From: Helicoverpa zea
Taxonomy: Eukaryota; Arthropoda; Insecta; Lepidoptera; Noctuidae
Length of the DNA: 64,000 nt
Assembly: GCF_022581195.2 (NCBI RefSeq)
Contig: NC_061482.1
Coordinates: forward strand, 5,828,001 to 5,892,000
Direction of reading: 5' to 3'
Under the pieces are notes generated by a model. The model saw nothing but the letters and a program-made list of their open reading frames with translations, searched no databases and was not told the origin of the DNA. The position numbers and the translations under genes were made by a program. This document shows, one piece after another, positions 32,858 to 44,654 of this stretch (its first letter is position 1; every line of letters starts with the position of its first letter).

Positions 32858-33384
32858 TTAAGACGATTATGATTGAACACGACGCAATGACGTTGTTTCG
32901 TTGCCGGCTCGGAGTCGGCGCGCAATTAACACGCCGTCGGCGCGCTGTACGCATGAGGTCCGCTCGCTTGCAGCACGCGGGCGGCGAGTCGAGTTGTGTG
33001 GAAGCGGCAAGCTCGCTGACTGCTCGCCGTTGGCTTTTTTATATTGACATTACGAAATATATTATAATATACACGATTTAATGCTCCAAATTGAATGACA
33101 CCTTAAATGCTGGTGTGGAGCCGTGCTGTTGCGGTGCCGCTATAATGTGCCATAACCTTTATGCAGCATTCATAAATCAGGAGCGTTAATGTCAAAATAT
33201 AGTTATTGAGCTGCAAAACAAAGCGATCAAAATCTATTATAAACACATTTCTCTAGACTTTATCGAAGAAATGTTGTATTGATAGTCCTTTCTGATTGGA
33301 CATGATCGATCATTCTTTGGTTTTACGACAGCCAGATATGAGATATTTTTTTGTTCTTTTTACGTTGAACACTCTAAGGATAGA

Positions 33385-33440
33385 AAGGTGTGGATGCTTT
33401 TGCCCAGCAGTGGGACAGTTTAGGCTAGAAAAATCAAAAT
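33385..33440 (+). mobile_element. Non-LTR retrotransposon 3' end remnant
   Basis: The frame reads DAFAQQWDSLG then TAG, parallel to EAYVQQWTSYG-stop at 5.2 kb. Only a short C-terminal scrap of an RTE-like element remains. Confidence 0.45.
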
Positions 33441-33487
33441 AGATCTGTAACGTACGTGAACGTAGATTATCGTGTTTAGACAGCAGA

Positions 33488-33655
33488 TCTTACGCATGTT
33501 GAGGCACATGCGAAGGTTACATGCATTTTAAAAAGGTGCGCGTCCAGCGACTCGCGTACGTACCAAAACAAATCACCCACCCGCGTGCTCTTGTCACTTT
33601 TCGAATGCGCATGTTAACTTGCTCCAGCTACATGCACCGTGTATACGCACCCTCA
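33488..33655. mobile_element. MITE-like dispersed repeat, copy B
   Basis: Inverted relative of 19788-19980, sharing CCAGCGACTCGCGTACGTA-type and ACCCGCGTGCTCTTGTCAC segments. Its right end is ATGCACCGTGTATACGCACC. The left end appears shortened. Confidence 0.6.
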
Positions 33656-33659
33656 ATGG

Positions 33660-35099
33660 TCGAAATGTATTTCGAGCGGTCAGATCAAGTTTGTATTAGT
33701 ATGGTATTACTTACTAACAGCTAGAATGCTCCATGTCTTAGGATACAGGTTAAGCCGTCTCTCAGCTGTCATTATAATCTTTGGTAGCTGTCACGGGGCG
33801 GATAGAATCCTGTTACCCTATGGCCTCAAGTCAGATTGTCGGCATTGATGCGTAGGATATCCTTTAGGCATCGGTTAACTCAAAATATATCAATCAAATG
33901 TAGGCTGCTCTGTTAAAATTTATCTTAATAATGTATTTTATTGCAAAGTAAAAACATATTCTAATAGCAACATACAAATTAAACTCTCATATAAAATAAA
34001 AAACGAAAATAAAATGCGACTTTCGCCAATACAGAGCAGAGTTCAAAGTCTTTTCCAGTCAGAATGCAGAGTCAATATTTATAGCTGAGGCTGAACAATG
34101 ACCATCGGGTGGGCTTGTAGTATGTAAAAATAGACCGGCTCATTCAAAAATATCGGTCAACGGCCCAATGGGCAGCTTGAATGAAGGGGAGTCTTTTAGG
34201 GTTCAAAATTAGTCCTACGAAACTTATGAAAGGGGTGCTCTTATACTATGTCGCATTGTAACATACTTAATACACGTGCGTAGGTACCTACGAACTGTTA
34301 ACAGTTATGTAATAATTACCATAACCTGTAAAATCTGTAGGTGGCAATTCTTTGTTCATTTCTTATTTTTCTTTGCATTGTCTTCTTGAAATAACTAACA
34401 ACAACAAAAGTAATTAAAAATTGGCTGGTTAATCAAGATTCACGCATAGCGCTTTAACTATTTCTAGATTATTATATTAATTTTCTTGATGACTATGATA
34501 TTACTTAAGCATGCTGTTATGCTGACAAAGTTATCGCGAGAAATATCATGCTAAATATGAAATGCACTCATTGCACTTATTTTTTCCAACACACGAATGG
34601 TTTTTAAACAATCATCGTCAATGAATTAATGATCAGCAATTTTAAACGAAATAATTATTGTCCTTTCTGCGTATTTTACCGTTACAGGTACATTGGTGCG
34701 TGAATTCGAAACACGCTCGAAAAAATCTACGTACATTGGTTTTTAATTAACTTCATTTGCTGGTGGAAATTGACGATGTGACTTCCCAATGCTGGGTAAT
34801 CGAGCATTAAGTACTGTCCGTAAAAAACGAAAAAGAAACATAAGACGAGGCAAAAATAACTTTTACATTTAAACGAAATCTTTTAGTCTGGCTTAGTAGT
34901 TAGGTAAGTAGCGGTCTTGATTTTTAGGCTTTTTTTCCTTATAGTGTCAACTTACTGTGTTAAGTGACAAATGTTGAATGTTGCTAAGGTTAACTTTTTA
35001 ACTTATGTATTTATTGGAATAAATAAGTTACCAGATTATCATATAGTCTGGTAACTTATTTATCCCGTGATGTGCTTACTCTCTTCCCATAATGGAAAA
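33660..35099. other. Stretch with no recognised gene
   Basis: No repeat boundaries or coding exons recognised. Confidence 0.5.
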
Positions 35100-35305
35100 T
35101 CCCTACTAATATTATAAATGCGAAAGTAACTGTCTGTATGTTACGCTTTCACGTCTAAATCACTGAACTGATAAAATTTGGTACAGAGAGAGAGTTGACG
35201 TTGAGAAAGAACATGGGATAATTTTTATCTCGGACTTTCGAAGTGTTCTCTTAGAAACGCGATATAACCGAACTAGATGCGGGCGAAGTCGCGGGCGGAA
35301 ACTAT
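35100..35305 (+). mobile_element. Short Helitron (206 bp), Lep1-like
   Basis: After A (35099) it begins TCCCTACTAATATTATAAAT and ends with hairpin GCGGGCGAAGTCGCGGGC, followed by CTAT where CTAG is expected (35302-35305). The terminus is mutated, so it is probably immobile. Confidence 0.75.
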
Positions 35306-36015
35306 ATGAAATAAATTAAGTTCATAGTTTAAAATGGTATGTAAAGGAGACTATGAATCCCACATGTGGTTACAAACTAAGTCAGAACTTACATTATTCC
35401 GAGTCTGAGTTAGTATACAAAATACAAATATTTCTTTAGAACAATAATTTCAGCAAGTTAAATAAGTACCAAGCTACTGTTAGTTTATGAATTGGATACT
35501 TAACACATTTTGAAAGTTTCAAATTAATATTTCAATTTAATGTTAGGTTAGCCCGCAATCCATTTTAGTACTAAAATAACCTACTTAGTAAAGATTTTGT
35601 TTCATAGCTTAGGTGTCAATACTTATATCGTAAAGCTGATTAATTTGTTTCTCTGCTTGACCGAACTAATCCCAGGATCAATTCCTGGCTTTGGACCGGA
35701 TCGATTTCAAAATTCTTTCAGTTTTAGACAGCCCATAACATAAGCTATTTATGCATATCACAATGTACTATGTTAACTTACACCTATTTGTACCTATTGT
35801 GTAGTATACGTAATACGTTTAGGTAATACCTAATTCCGTTTGTGGTAAGCTAAGACCATTACCGATGAATAATTTGTGGCTGCCAAAACTCCGCCACAAA
35901 TCAATTAATTAACGGATTGGTCAATAATAATCAAATGCTTATGTCATCACACATCATAGAAAGGTAGGTAGGTACCTGCATATTAACTTGAAACTTTCAA
36001 CCACGCTATTATTTA

Positions 36016-36377
36016 ATGGCGTCCACGGCCGATTTCGGCCACGGCGGCTGTTCTCATTTAAGGAGATCAGCCAGCTGCGCAGGACATATTATAGTGCACG
36101 AGCATTTGCGCAGACACAAGTTCACTCCCTATTCCTTCACTCTCATAACCCGATGGGACGGCAATCCGACACGACCGGAAAGAGATCAGGCGCAGGACCG
36201 ACATTTACGTGCTCTCCGATGCACGGGTGAATCAATCACCAACTTCCAGACTACAGGCTGCTTTGTGAAAGTTTTAAGAAAACCCACAAAGCGATTTCGG
36301 CCCGACCCGGGAATCGAACCCGAGACCTCGAGCACAGCAGCCGCGCTTGCGACCACTAGACCAACGAGGCAGTCAAA
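36016..36377 (-). mobile_element. tRNA-derived SINE, copy 2, with 11-bp target duplication
   Basis: On the minus strand TGGTCTAGTGGTCGC (A box) and GGTTCGATTCCCGGG (B box) form the tRNA-like promoter. The body matches 6876-7192 but keeps an extra CGCTTTGTGGGTTTTCTTAA segment. GCTATTATTTA flanks it on both sides (36005-36015 and 36378-36388), showing insertion by target-primed reverse transcription. The 181-codon ORF across it is a shadow of the SINE. Confidence 0.9.
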
Positions 36378-36388
36378 GCTATTATTTA

Positions 36389-37016
36389 TGCAACTATCAA
36401 AGTCAAATCTTCCCTATTGTCATTTTGTTTGTCACCAATTTTTTGTTCGTTTACTTCACTCTGCCTACATAATGCTATTCATATTGCGAGTGCAATTTAT
36501 AAGATATTTCCAATTTCAATGTGAATCTTTAGTTAAAAACACGGCATCGTGGGTATGTTGATTTTAATCAACGTAATTACATGGGTAAATAATTCAGCAA
36601 ACAGGGAGTTCAAAGGGAGAGGTAAGTCAATATTATGTTGACTGTGCAAACAATATCTGTGGGTATTGCGGTTCATAGAACATTGACAAACAGACTACCA
36701 TTTTCCCTACAGCGACCAATGTCTACAGAAATAGTAAAAGAATTATGACAACGTGTCAATTTCTGTTTTCGCCCGACTGAGCGACGCAAACGAAGCTTCT
36801 TTTTATGTTATTTTTATTTACTCGGCATTCGGGAAAAATATTACAAACCACTGCAGCAAAGGGAAGAAGGGAAGACGTGGTGTTATTTTAATAAGGTTCA
36901 CAGCGTCTGTGGTTATTGAGAAAAGGAATTAGAGTCGCAGAAATACAAGTTTTACGCTACTTTTTGCACGAACGGCAAGCGATACGCTAATTATAAAAAT
37001 ACTTCTCGTTCTTCCA
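36389..37016. other. Stretch with no recognised gene
   Basis: Nothing supportable. Confidence 0.45.
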
Positions 37017-37020
37017 TTAA

Positions 37021-37158
37021 GGGCTGATTTTTCAATCGCCAGATAACTTCTATCTGAGGAATATTTTTAACGTTTTGACAGCATTAGTATGGAAAATATG
37101 TCAAACCGCCATATTTATTCCTCAGATAGAAGTTAACTGATGATTGAAAAATCAGCCC
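37021..37158. mobile_element. Small MITE (138 bp), TTAA-type target
   Basis: Inverted arms GGGCTGATTTTTCAATC plus CTTCTATCTGAGGAATA cover most of the element. Flanks are TTAA on the left (37017-37020) and TAAA on the right, consistent with a TTAA duplication with one change. Confidence 0.7.
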
Positions 37159-38853
37159 TAAAATGAACATTTATTTCTTCTAAGTTTTATTTCGAGCACA
37201 ACTTACGACTCGTACTAACAGTGCAATGATTTGAAAGGCATGCCCGTTCAACCGACGTAAATACGAAAAATGCGGAACGTTCTTAACTGGAAATTTCTTC
37301 GGTTCGTTAAAGTAGCAGGGACACTTAAGGGAGGTGACCGGCAATAAGGAAAAATTTTTATCATGAACTTTATATCGTTGCATTTAAAAAATAGTACCCA
37401 ATTAAGAGCAACAATTTTATTTATTGGTAGCTTCCGCAAGCGGTTTCTGTACTCTTCCCGAGGGAAATACTTGATGCAGCTGGATTAAAATTTCCTTTAA
37501 ATATATTGTTTTGGCAATACAAGCCTTAATATTGACAAGTTTAACCAAAATGGAATCAGCTACTTAGGCGTGAAGAAGTAACAAACACACACACCCACAA
37601 GCTTTCGCCTTAACAATATCAGTGCGATTATCACACCTTTCGTTGTTTCATTGTCGCCTAAGTCTTTTGATCACATCGGGTATACCTACTTTTTAAGCTT
37701 GATTGTGCTTGGGGTATTTCTTTTTCAACTTGATTTTTCCAAAATATTTTGAATAAAATTTACATTATAATGATGTCTGAGAGCGAGGGGAGAGAGCCCG
37801 CAATGGTTATGCGTGGGGAGGCAAAAGCGAGGCGATTAACTATCCGGTAGTTTCCCGTTCATACAAAAGTGGGCACAATTATAATTAAGTTATATTCGAT
37901 ACTATCGGATACATGGAGCTGGGAGCATCGTGGCGTAGGGTAGATCGAATAGTTTGATATGATATACTGTGCACGTACTTAATTGAAAAGAACCAAGTTT
38001 TGGAAACTGTAATTGAATCTGTAATTAGCCAAGTAACCTCTGACTTTGAGCTGTAATTAATGAGATTATTTCGTCTAGTGAGAAAAATTCTAAACAAGTA
38101 ATTAGGTATAGAAAGCCTAAATAAGCCACATTAATGAATTTGAAAGTCATCGTTGCCAGCGGAACGCTTAGACTCAGCCTCAGCTCAGCCCATTGTACTT
38201 TTGAAATATATTTCTAAGAAAACATATTTTACTAAGTCACCTAGAATATCTTTACAATCAATTTACTATGTATTGAAATTAACCTAGATGGAAAAATATC
38301 GTTTCATTGTGGTTCACGGGAGTCAGTTTACGTCATGAAACTCCGACTTTGTCAAAGAAATAGATAAACATTTCTGCAAAAATGAACGTTCATGGATATT
38401 GTAGGTACTTATTATTGGATTTTAATAAACGAAATAAGCACAGAAAAGTATTTCTATAATCTTTGGGATGTCCAATGTCTCAATGTTCAATAATCACGTA
38501 GTGTCAATACAGTTGTTTAGAATAATTGGTATTATCGTAGTAATTACCTATATAACCAATCAATAACAAATCGTACGGTCAAAGCATATCCAATGATTGA
38601 TTGATTAGGCCTAGTCAAATAAATCATGTTTTGGGAACTGAACACGCTTTTATAACACGTCATTCAAAATGTACATTTTATGCTATCGATAAAAATTTCC
38701 AAACGTTGTCAAAACAACCTTTTATTAATATGTAGTAATAAAGAGAGTATTTGACGATATGCTACAAAGACTTTGACATATTTTCAGTTGACATGGATTG
38801 TAGATCTAGTGGCAAAAAACACATTTATGTACTCTTTGTAACCGTAAAGGTTT
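37159..38853. other. Stretch with no recognised gene
   Basis: AT-rich; nothing supportable. Confidence 0.5.
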
Positions 38854-39044
38854 CCTATACTAATATAATAAAGGAGTATAATTTGTTTGTTTGTACCGAA
38901 AGGCTCCGAAACTACTGAACCGATTTGAAAAATTATTCCACTATTGAAAAGCTACACTCTTCTCAAATAACATAAGCTATATTTTATCCCTGAACGGGCG
39001 TTATTTCCGACAGGACGCGGGTGAAACCTCGTGAAAACGGCTCG
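38854..39044 (+). mobile_element. Short Helitron (~190 bp), second subfamily
   Basis: Starts CCTATACTAATATAATAAAG with GTTTGTTTGT after it. It contains GAACCGATTTGAAAAATT and ends GACGCGGGTGAAACCTCG, GAAAACGG and CTCG where CTAG is expected. It is the same subfamily as 57378-57577, in the other orientation and with a decayed terminus. Confidence 0.7.
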
Positions 39045-39309
39045 TATAGTATAAATAAGTTTGCATAATTTCCAGTTAATGGTAGCTCCAGTTTTATTTT
39101 TAAAAAGGTTGAGACATTTTACTCTCAGCTCTCAAAGACGTTTACTCTGAGAAAACCTCTGTAAGCTCGTGTATCTGAAAAAGTGTCTGTTTTTTTCATT
39201 CTTGTTTATAAGATACGACAACTGGTATGACTGGCGGCACGAGAATTTATTTAAAGAAAATAGCCATTTTATTTCCAAGAATAATTATACTATTATACTC
39301 TTTAGCTTT

Positions 39310-39544
39310 AAGGTACGTTTTCAATGCTAGCTTCCAACCGCAGCTGTCGACCTCATGTGCCGCGACTGCAGTGCTGTGGTTGTCGATATCTGACAGCAAC
39401 TTCACATGCTGCTGCCGCTTCGGTCTTAAATTCGGTTTTATGTAAATACATATAAATCGGTAGTACAGCTACAGCCAATTTAATACATTCGTGGCATGTG
39501 CGGTCGGCAGTTGCAGTCGGCAACTAGCATTCAAAACGTACCTT
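39310..39544. mobile_element. MITE with ~45-bp imperfect inverted repeats (235 bp)
   Basis: AAGGTACGTTTTCAATGCTAG (39310-39330) pairs with CTAGCATTCAAAACGTACCTT at the right end, and the pairing continues imperfectly inward. No target duplication could be fixed, so the superfamily is open. Confidence 0.65.
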
Positions 39545-42500
39545 TTGTTTTTAGTTATTTTCATTTGTTTCTTTTTTATGCGATTTTGCCAAAACTATTG
39601 AAACCGAAAATAAAAGAATGTCAGTATCTGTGAAATATTTTCAAAGCATTTTTATTTAGGGATGCATGTCGCTCATTCCGCATGTTACTGAAACGTGCTC
39701 AAATAAAATTAATTTAATCAATCGAAACAGTGGACAAAAACTAATCGAACTTTTATTTAACTTTTAGCTTTAAAAGGTTTTTTTAAACAATTACAAATAT
39801 TTTTTATTGCGAACTATACAGCATACAGTATCGTAATTAAATTAAATACTTTTGTTTTTACAGATAGTTTTTTTTGTGCCGTTTAATTAAAAAGTATCAA
39901 TGTGCGTATTTTTTTACGTAAAACTAATTAAAATAATATTGTATACGCTTTACATATTACATAATTAAGTTATAAAAAGCGGGTGAAACGATGTTATGAG
40001 GTTCTGCATACATTGCGGTATTACTAGGTCTAGATTACTCAGATTATATGAATCCGTATAACATGCGAGCTCGGGATATGAAAGTAATTGAATGTACCTA
40101 CGTAAAGAATATACCGAGCGCTTATATTACGTATATGGAGAACATTAAGAGAGGCTTACCTGGGCCTCTTTGAAACTCAGATATTAAAGATAAGTTATTG
40201 GAATATAAAAATGTTCAATAACACATTAGGGAAACTAGGTATTTGAATTTTATTTCGGGAAAATACTTTTAAAAAATGGACACAAAATTTCTTGTAGGCT
40301 TTATATTCTTACTAGCCTAAAACCTTTTTGTATATAAAACCTTTTTCTATAATGTATTAAGAAGAAATAAAGTTAATTTATGCATATTAAATTTAGTACG
40401 GTTAATAAGAACATTTACATTACAATCGAGAATTTTATCGCGCCCTCGATTAGCAGAATCAAAGTTTAAAACGTCGAGAAGTCACAAAAATGGTTTAACA
40501 AAGTTCGCCAACCCAGATAGTTCGTTATAGACTCTTTAAATAATATTCTTCAAGCTTTTGAAACTTTACAACTCCAACTGAATGCAGTCTGTGGTTATAT
40601 TCCAGTGAATGGGGGAAACACCTCTTGTTTTCCCCCGACTGACGGTACAATTGCACCTAAAACTGAGAGCTATGTCTAAAGGCAACGCAGACAGTATCTT
40701 TCAAGTCCTGAAATATAACGCGTATTTTCTTTGAAAAACAATGTAACTTGAGCTATTTGTTGTAGTCCACTAATGGTTATCATTGTTCCATGAAACAATG
40801 TAGTAAAGGGTGAATATTATTTGAAAAACAAAGCTGTTGTTGGAGTTTCAAAAATTCCGTGTAGCTAGGTGTTTAGATGGATAGAACATTGTTAGATATC
40901 CGAGTGTTATTGAAATATTTGACTAACGTGAATGTGGAAATAAAAAATGTATTGTTAGTTTTACAATATTAAACACTACCACGTGCCATTGTTGAAATTT
41001 TTTGAATGCCAATGCAGTACAACGACCTTTACCTGCGTGTGTACGTGTGTACATATGAATATAGAATCAAATTACCTAGAACAGTTGGTAATGAACCACG
41101 GTAATGAACTTGAAAGTGTTCACGAGTAGTAAACTATGAACACGCAGTCAGCATTCACAAACAAGTTAATTAGTACCAAATAGTTAGACATACGCTTAAA
41201 AAAATATCTAATGATTTATTATTATAGGCCTAAATACACGAGCACTTATAATTATGATTTTTAGTGTTGTGACTTGTTTCAAAGAGTTGAATAGATTGGT
41301 AAAGCATTGTTTTAATTTATTTGTTTTGATTATTTGCAATGTCATTTTAATTTAACTTTTTTATCTGTAAATAAAATTAATTATCACAAGGCATCGAAAA
41401 ACTCCTCATCGTTCTCAAGAAACTGGCAGCATTGCTACGTGAGATGGCAAAGCTTAACTTTTGACCAAAATAAAAACCAGCCCTTGGGTCATTTTAAGTG
41501 TCAGCAGGTGATGCAAAAATATTTTATTTTTCTCTGTAGTAGCATAAAAAGTTATCCCGCCAACTTTGTTCGTGATTCACAGACTATGCATATTTATTAA
41601 GCTAAGTATATATTCGGTTTTCGCTAAACGATTTCGGTCACGCTCAGTTCTGGTTTTATCACATTTATCAGCTCCTTACAGCATGGCAGCGTAGGATGAG
41701 AAAACCCGTCAAAGGGGATTATCTACGCTAAAACGCATTTATTATGGATGGGTTTTGTAACGTGTGGTTTAAGAGAGACAGAGCGTAGGTTTTTAACACG
41801 CTTTTATTAGGTCAATCTTTATGTAACTATGTAATGGTAACTTTAACCATCTTCCATGGATCGTTTCGTAATGAAAATTTGGCAGTTGTATGTAGTTCTG
41901 ATGACAAAACAATAATCTGGTACTTTCAAGCTGATTTGATGAGGGAACCGGGAGATACCTATAAAGTGGAACATCATATTATAGTTGTGTTTAGACTTGT
42001 TAGGAAATTCTTGCAGTGGTTTATAAATATGTATGTTTAAAAGTGTTGTTTTACTAATATTTTATACGTATAGAAGTAAAACATATAACATCGATATTAT
42101 AACCAGTAGCGCAGTGCACGACATTATTATCTCCTACAATCCAACTGACAGCCAGAAATAAAATCCCCAGAGAAAACCCATTGACATTTACATACATTTG
42201 AATATGGAACAATCATTCCAGCCAACGTTAAATTAAATGGGAGATATAAAACCTCTTTAATATAATTAATGACGTATTACCATTCCGTCACTGTTCGGGC
42301 TGGCTGGAAGGTTGGCTCTGAATATTCTCTGAAGACGATAAATCAATAATGTTCATCACAATGAAAGGCTTTATTGCATGTGAGATAAGGATAATAAATC
42401 GGTTCTGAAGGGCTGTGGTTCCTTTGAAGTGAGCTTCGATCTCGTCTAGTTGACGCTCCAATAGTTACCCTCCTCAAGAATGTACTCAGACCTCAGATCG

Positions 42501-43136
42501 GCAAGGAGTTGTGTTCAGCACTGTTATATTCTATCATCGATTGCACTGTTCTCTCTATATATAAAACTTTACATAAAAACACATTTGACCTCATTTCATA
42601 ATTGTTTACCGCAAAAGCTGAACAGATACGCATCTCCATACAAAGAAGTATTCTTTGGAATATTAAGTTTATTTTTATGGGCATAAGCGAAACTGAATTT
42701 GTGTGATAAATTCTTTAAATGTTGTATGGTTTACATTAAAATACTAGTTACTTTAAGCCTGGCTACTTTGAGTAGAATTTTGAATTTTAAAGAGCTTGAC
42801 ATAGGAGTAATAAATTGGTCTAGGTTCTGATATGATTAAATAAAAGACACTTTGACCCTTGAGTTTGCTACAATGTTTCTTCTCTAGCTATATACCGGCC
42901 CCATCTAGTTTTAATATTGAAATCTTAAAGTATTTTGAAAATCATAAGGATAAATAAATAATTTGCTTTGACAATTTTAACGGAAAATTGGAATCAGCTG
43001 CATTTATTTTCAAAAGGATCACATTCAGAAATAGAATCCGTATATTTCAAAGTAAATACATATGAAAATAGTTAATAGTTAGTAAATTGTTTTACTAAGT
43101 AAAATAATATTAATTCCTACATTTACCTTTGTGCAG
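39545..43136. other. Stretch with no recognised gene
   Basis: No exon, repeat boundary or RNA gene that I can support in 3.6 kb of AT-rich DNA. ORFs of 68-88 codons (41334, 41834, 42480) show no domain. Confidence 0.5.
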
Positions 43137-43162
43137 GTTCCGTTGGAGTCGGCGGCATAAAG
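43137..43162 (+). CDS. Possible 26-nt microexon (plus strand)
   Basis: TTTACCTTTGTGCAG before and GTGAGTGAAA after are both near-consensus. The 26 bases are GC-rich within a very AT-rich kilobase. One frame reads SVGVGGIK, another FRWSRRHK. If real, it would belong to a plus-strand gene with large introns. Length is not a multiple of three. Unrecognised. Confidence 0.35.
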
Positions 43163-44224
43163 GTGAGTGAAATTTAATACAATAATGTAAACACAATATT
43201 ATATTTCGGTTTTATAAGTAAACGTCGTTCAAAATTAATAGTGTTACCCAATTTTATGTATACCTAAGCGGGTTACTTTTATCTACCATCACGAATTATT
43301 TTTTATGTTCAATGGATTTTAAGCTTTGTTGCTTTGTGTTAAGTCCTTAATTTGATTCTGTTGGTATTTTTGTTTCTATATAATATTGGTGTATTTAGTG
43401 GTGTATATTATGTTAAATATGTAATTTTTTAAAGTGGATTTTTTTTTATTTTAATGTTTTGATTTATTGTTGAATTGTTTTATGTATTTGTTTTTGTTAT
43501 GAATGAGTATTTTTTTTTATTTTAGGTATGTTTTGGGTGCAATCATTTAGTCTATTCGATATTTATTTGTTGTAAAATAAAATTATTTAAGCTAAGTACC
43601 CTTTCTATCATATACATTTTTATGCTGAACAATTTTTTACCAGGTTTTCAGTAATTTCAGTAATACTTATATATGGATATATAAAATTAGTAAAATGGTC
43701 ACTGCAGTTCCAATTAATTAAGAAATTAAACCAAAACAGAATTATTGAAAGCAGAACCTAAATAAACACTTATAAATTCTCAGATAATTACAGCTTAGCT
43801 TTGATTTTAATTAATAATATCCAAAATATTTAAAGAGTTTCTTAATTTTAAGATTATTTTTATACACATTATTTACAAAATAAAAATAATAATTTATGAA
43901 TAATATTCAATACTTTTACTTTAAATATCAACTTAATTTAGTTTTGATTTATTTTGTATCAATATGTGAGGTTTACTTTTATTTCATAAAAATTATACTC
44001 CATTTCATGTTGTTTTTTTTTCAACACCATCTATAACAATAAAAAATGATTTGTTTATTTTTTAATTTATATGAATAAAATAAAGTTTGTAGGTATATTT
44101 GTTTTTTATTGAATTTAAGTTTAAATAAATCACGCAGTAAACCGTTACAGTCAAGTTTATTGAAAAACTATTATTAATAATGCTTAATATGAAAAATAAA
44201 AATAAATATTCGACTACGAGTTTT
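43163..44224. other. Extremely AT-rich stretch
   Basis: About 1 kb with long A/T runs and few G or C. No gene, repeat unit or element ends recognised. It is bounded on the right by an abrupt GC-rich segment at 44225. Confidence 0.6.
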
Positions 44225-44426
44225 TACCGTAGTAGCTTTAACCTCCGTCTGGCCACGGCTACGCCAGTGCGCTACGCGGCGGCTACGCGTCATTCCTTTA
44301 ACGTAGGCTTACCGTAGCACTCACTTTTCTCATAAAAACACGTACAGAAACAAACTTATTAACACTTTACGTAAACAAAATTACGAAACTCAATAACCGC
44401 ACAACGCTTTTTACTGTTAAACTTAC

Positions 44427-44643
44427 AAAAGGACCGACGTAACTCAATCCAGAGTACCGTCTGGATCGGGGACAAATCCGAACTACAACATGCGGATTAT
44501 CCACAGGCCCGAACGGGCAAGCGGGATGAAAAAGAACCCCCGCTACCCTCCCCGGCGGTTGCGTGACTATGTCTGTATGCGGAAGAGCGTATTCAAACCG
44601 ATAACACTCAAAAAAGGCCCGTAATGCCTCAAAATTCTCAACC
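44427..44643 (-). CDS. Unidentified 217-nt open, exon-like segment
   Basis: On the minus strand TTGCGTTGTAG precedes and GTAAGTTTAAC follows a segment with 72 open codons. It is strikingly GC-rich in an AT-rich setting and protein-like, containing FFECYRFEYALPHTDIV and QPPGRVAGVLFHPACPFGPV. An ATG-led frame also starts at 44654. I do not recognise it. It may be an exon, a conserved transposon-derived ORF, or GC-rich repeat DNA; part of the plus strand is open too. Confidence 0.35.
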
Positions 44644-44654
44644 CTACAACGCAA

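Larger units (their letters stand above)
31624..33158 (-). mobile_element. TTAA-targeting MITE, outer copy split by a dimer of itself
   Basis: The outer copy is minus-oriented: its right half is 31624-31827 and its left half 32858-33158, about 501 bp when joined. The ends are GCTTGTGGCACATTATAGC and the inverse of AGGTTATGGCACATTATAGC. The flanks are TGAA and TTAT, each one base from TTAA. It is cut at its own internal TTAA by the two plus-oriented copies listed next. The target and inverted repeats suggest a piggyBac-related element, although the ends lack the usual CCC start. Confidence 0.8.

Noticed and set aside
31563..33081. Many 60-104 codon ORFs rich in Ala and Arg
   Set aside because: They are generated by the CpG-rich TTAA MITE copies and recur identically in each copy on alternate strands.
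36016..36561. 181-codon ORF, the longest in the window
   Set aside because: It runs across the SINE at 36016-36377 and is antisense to it; the rest is AT-rich flank without any domain.
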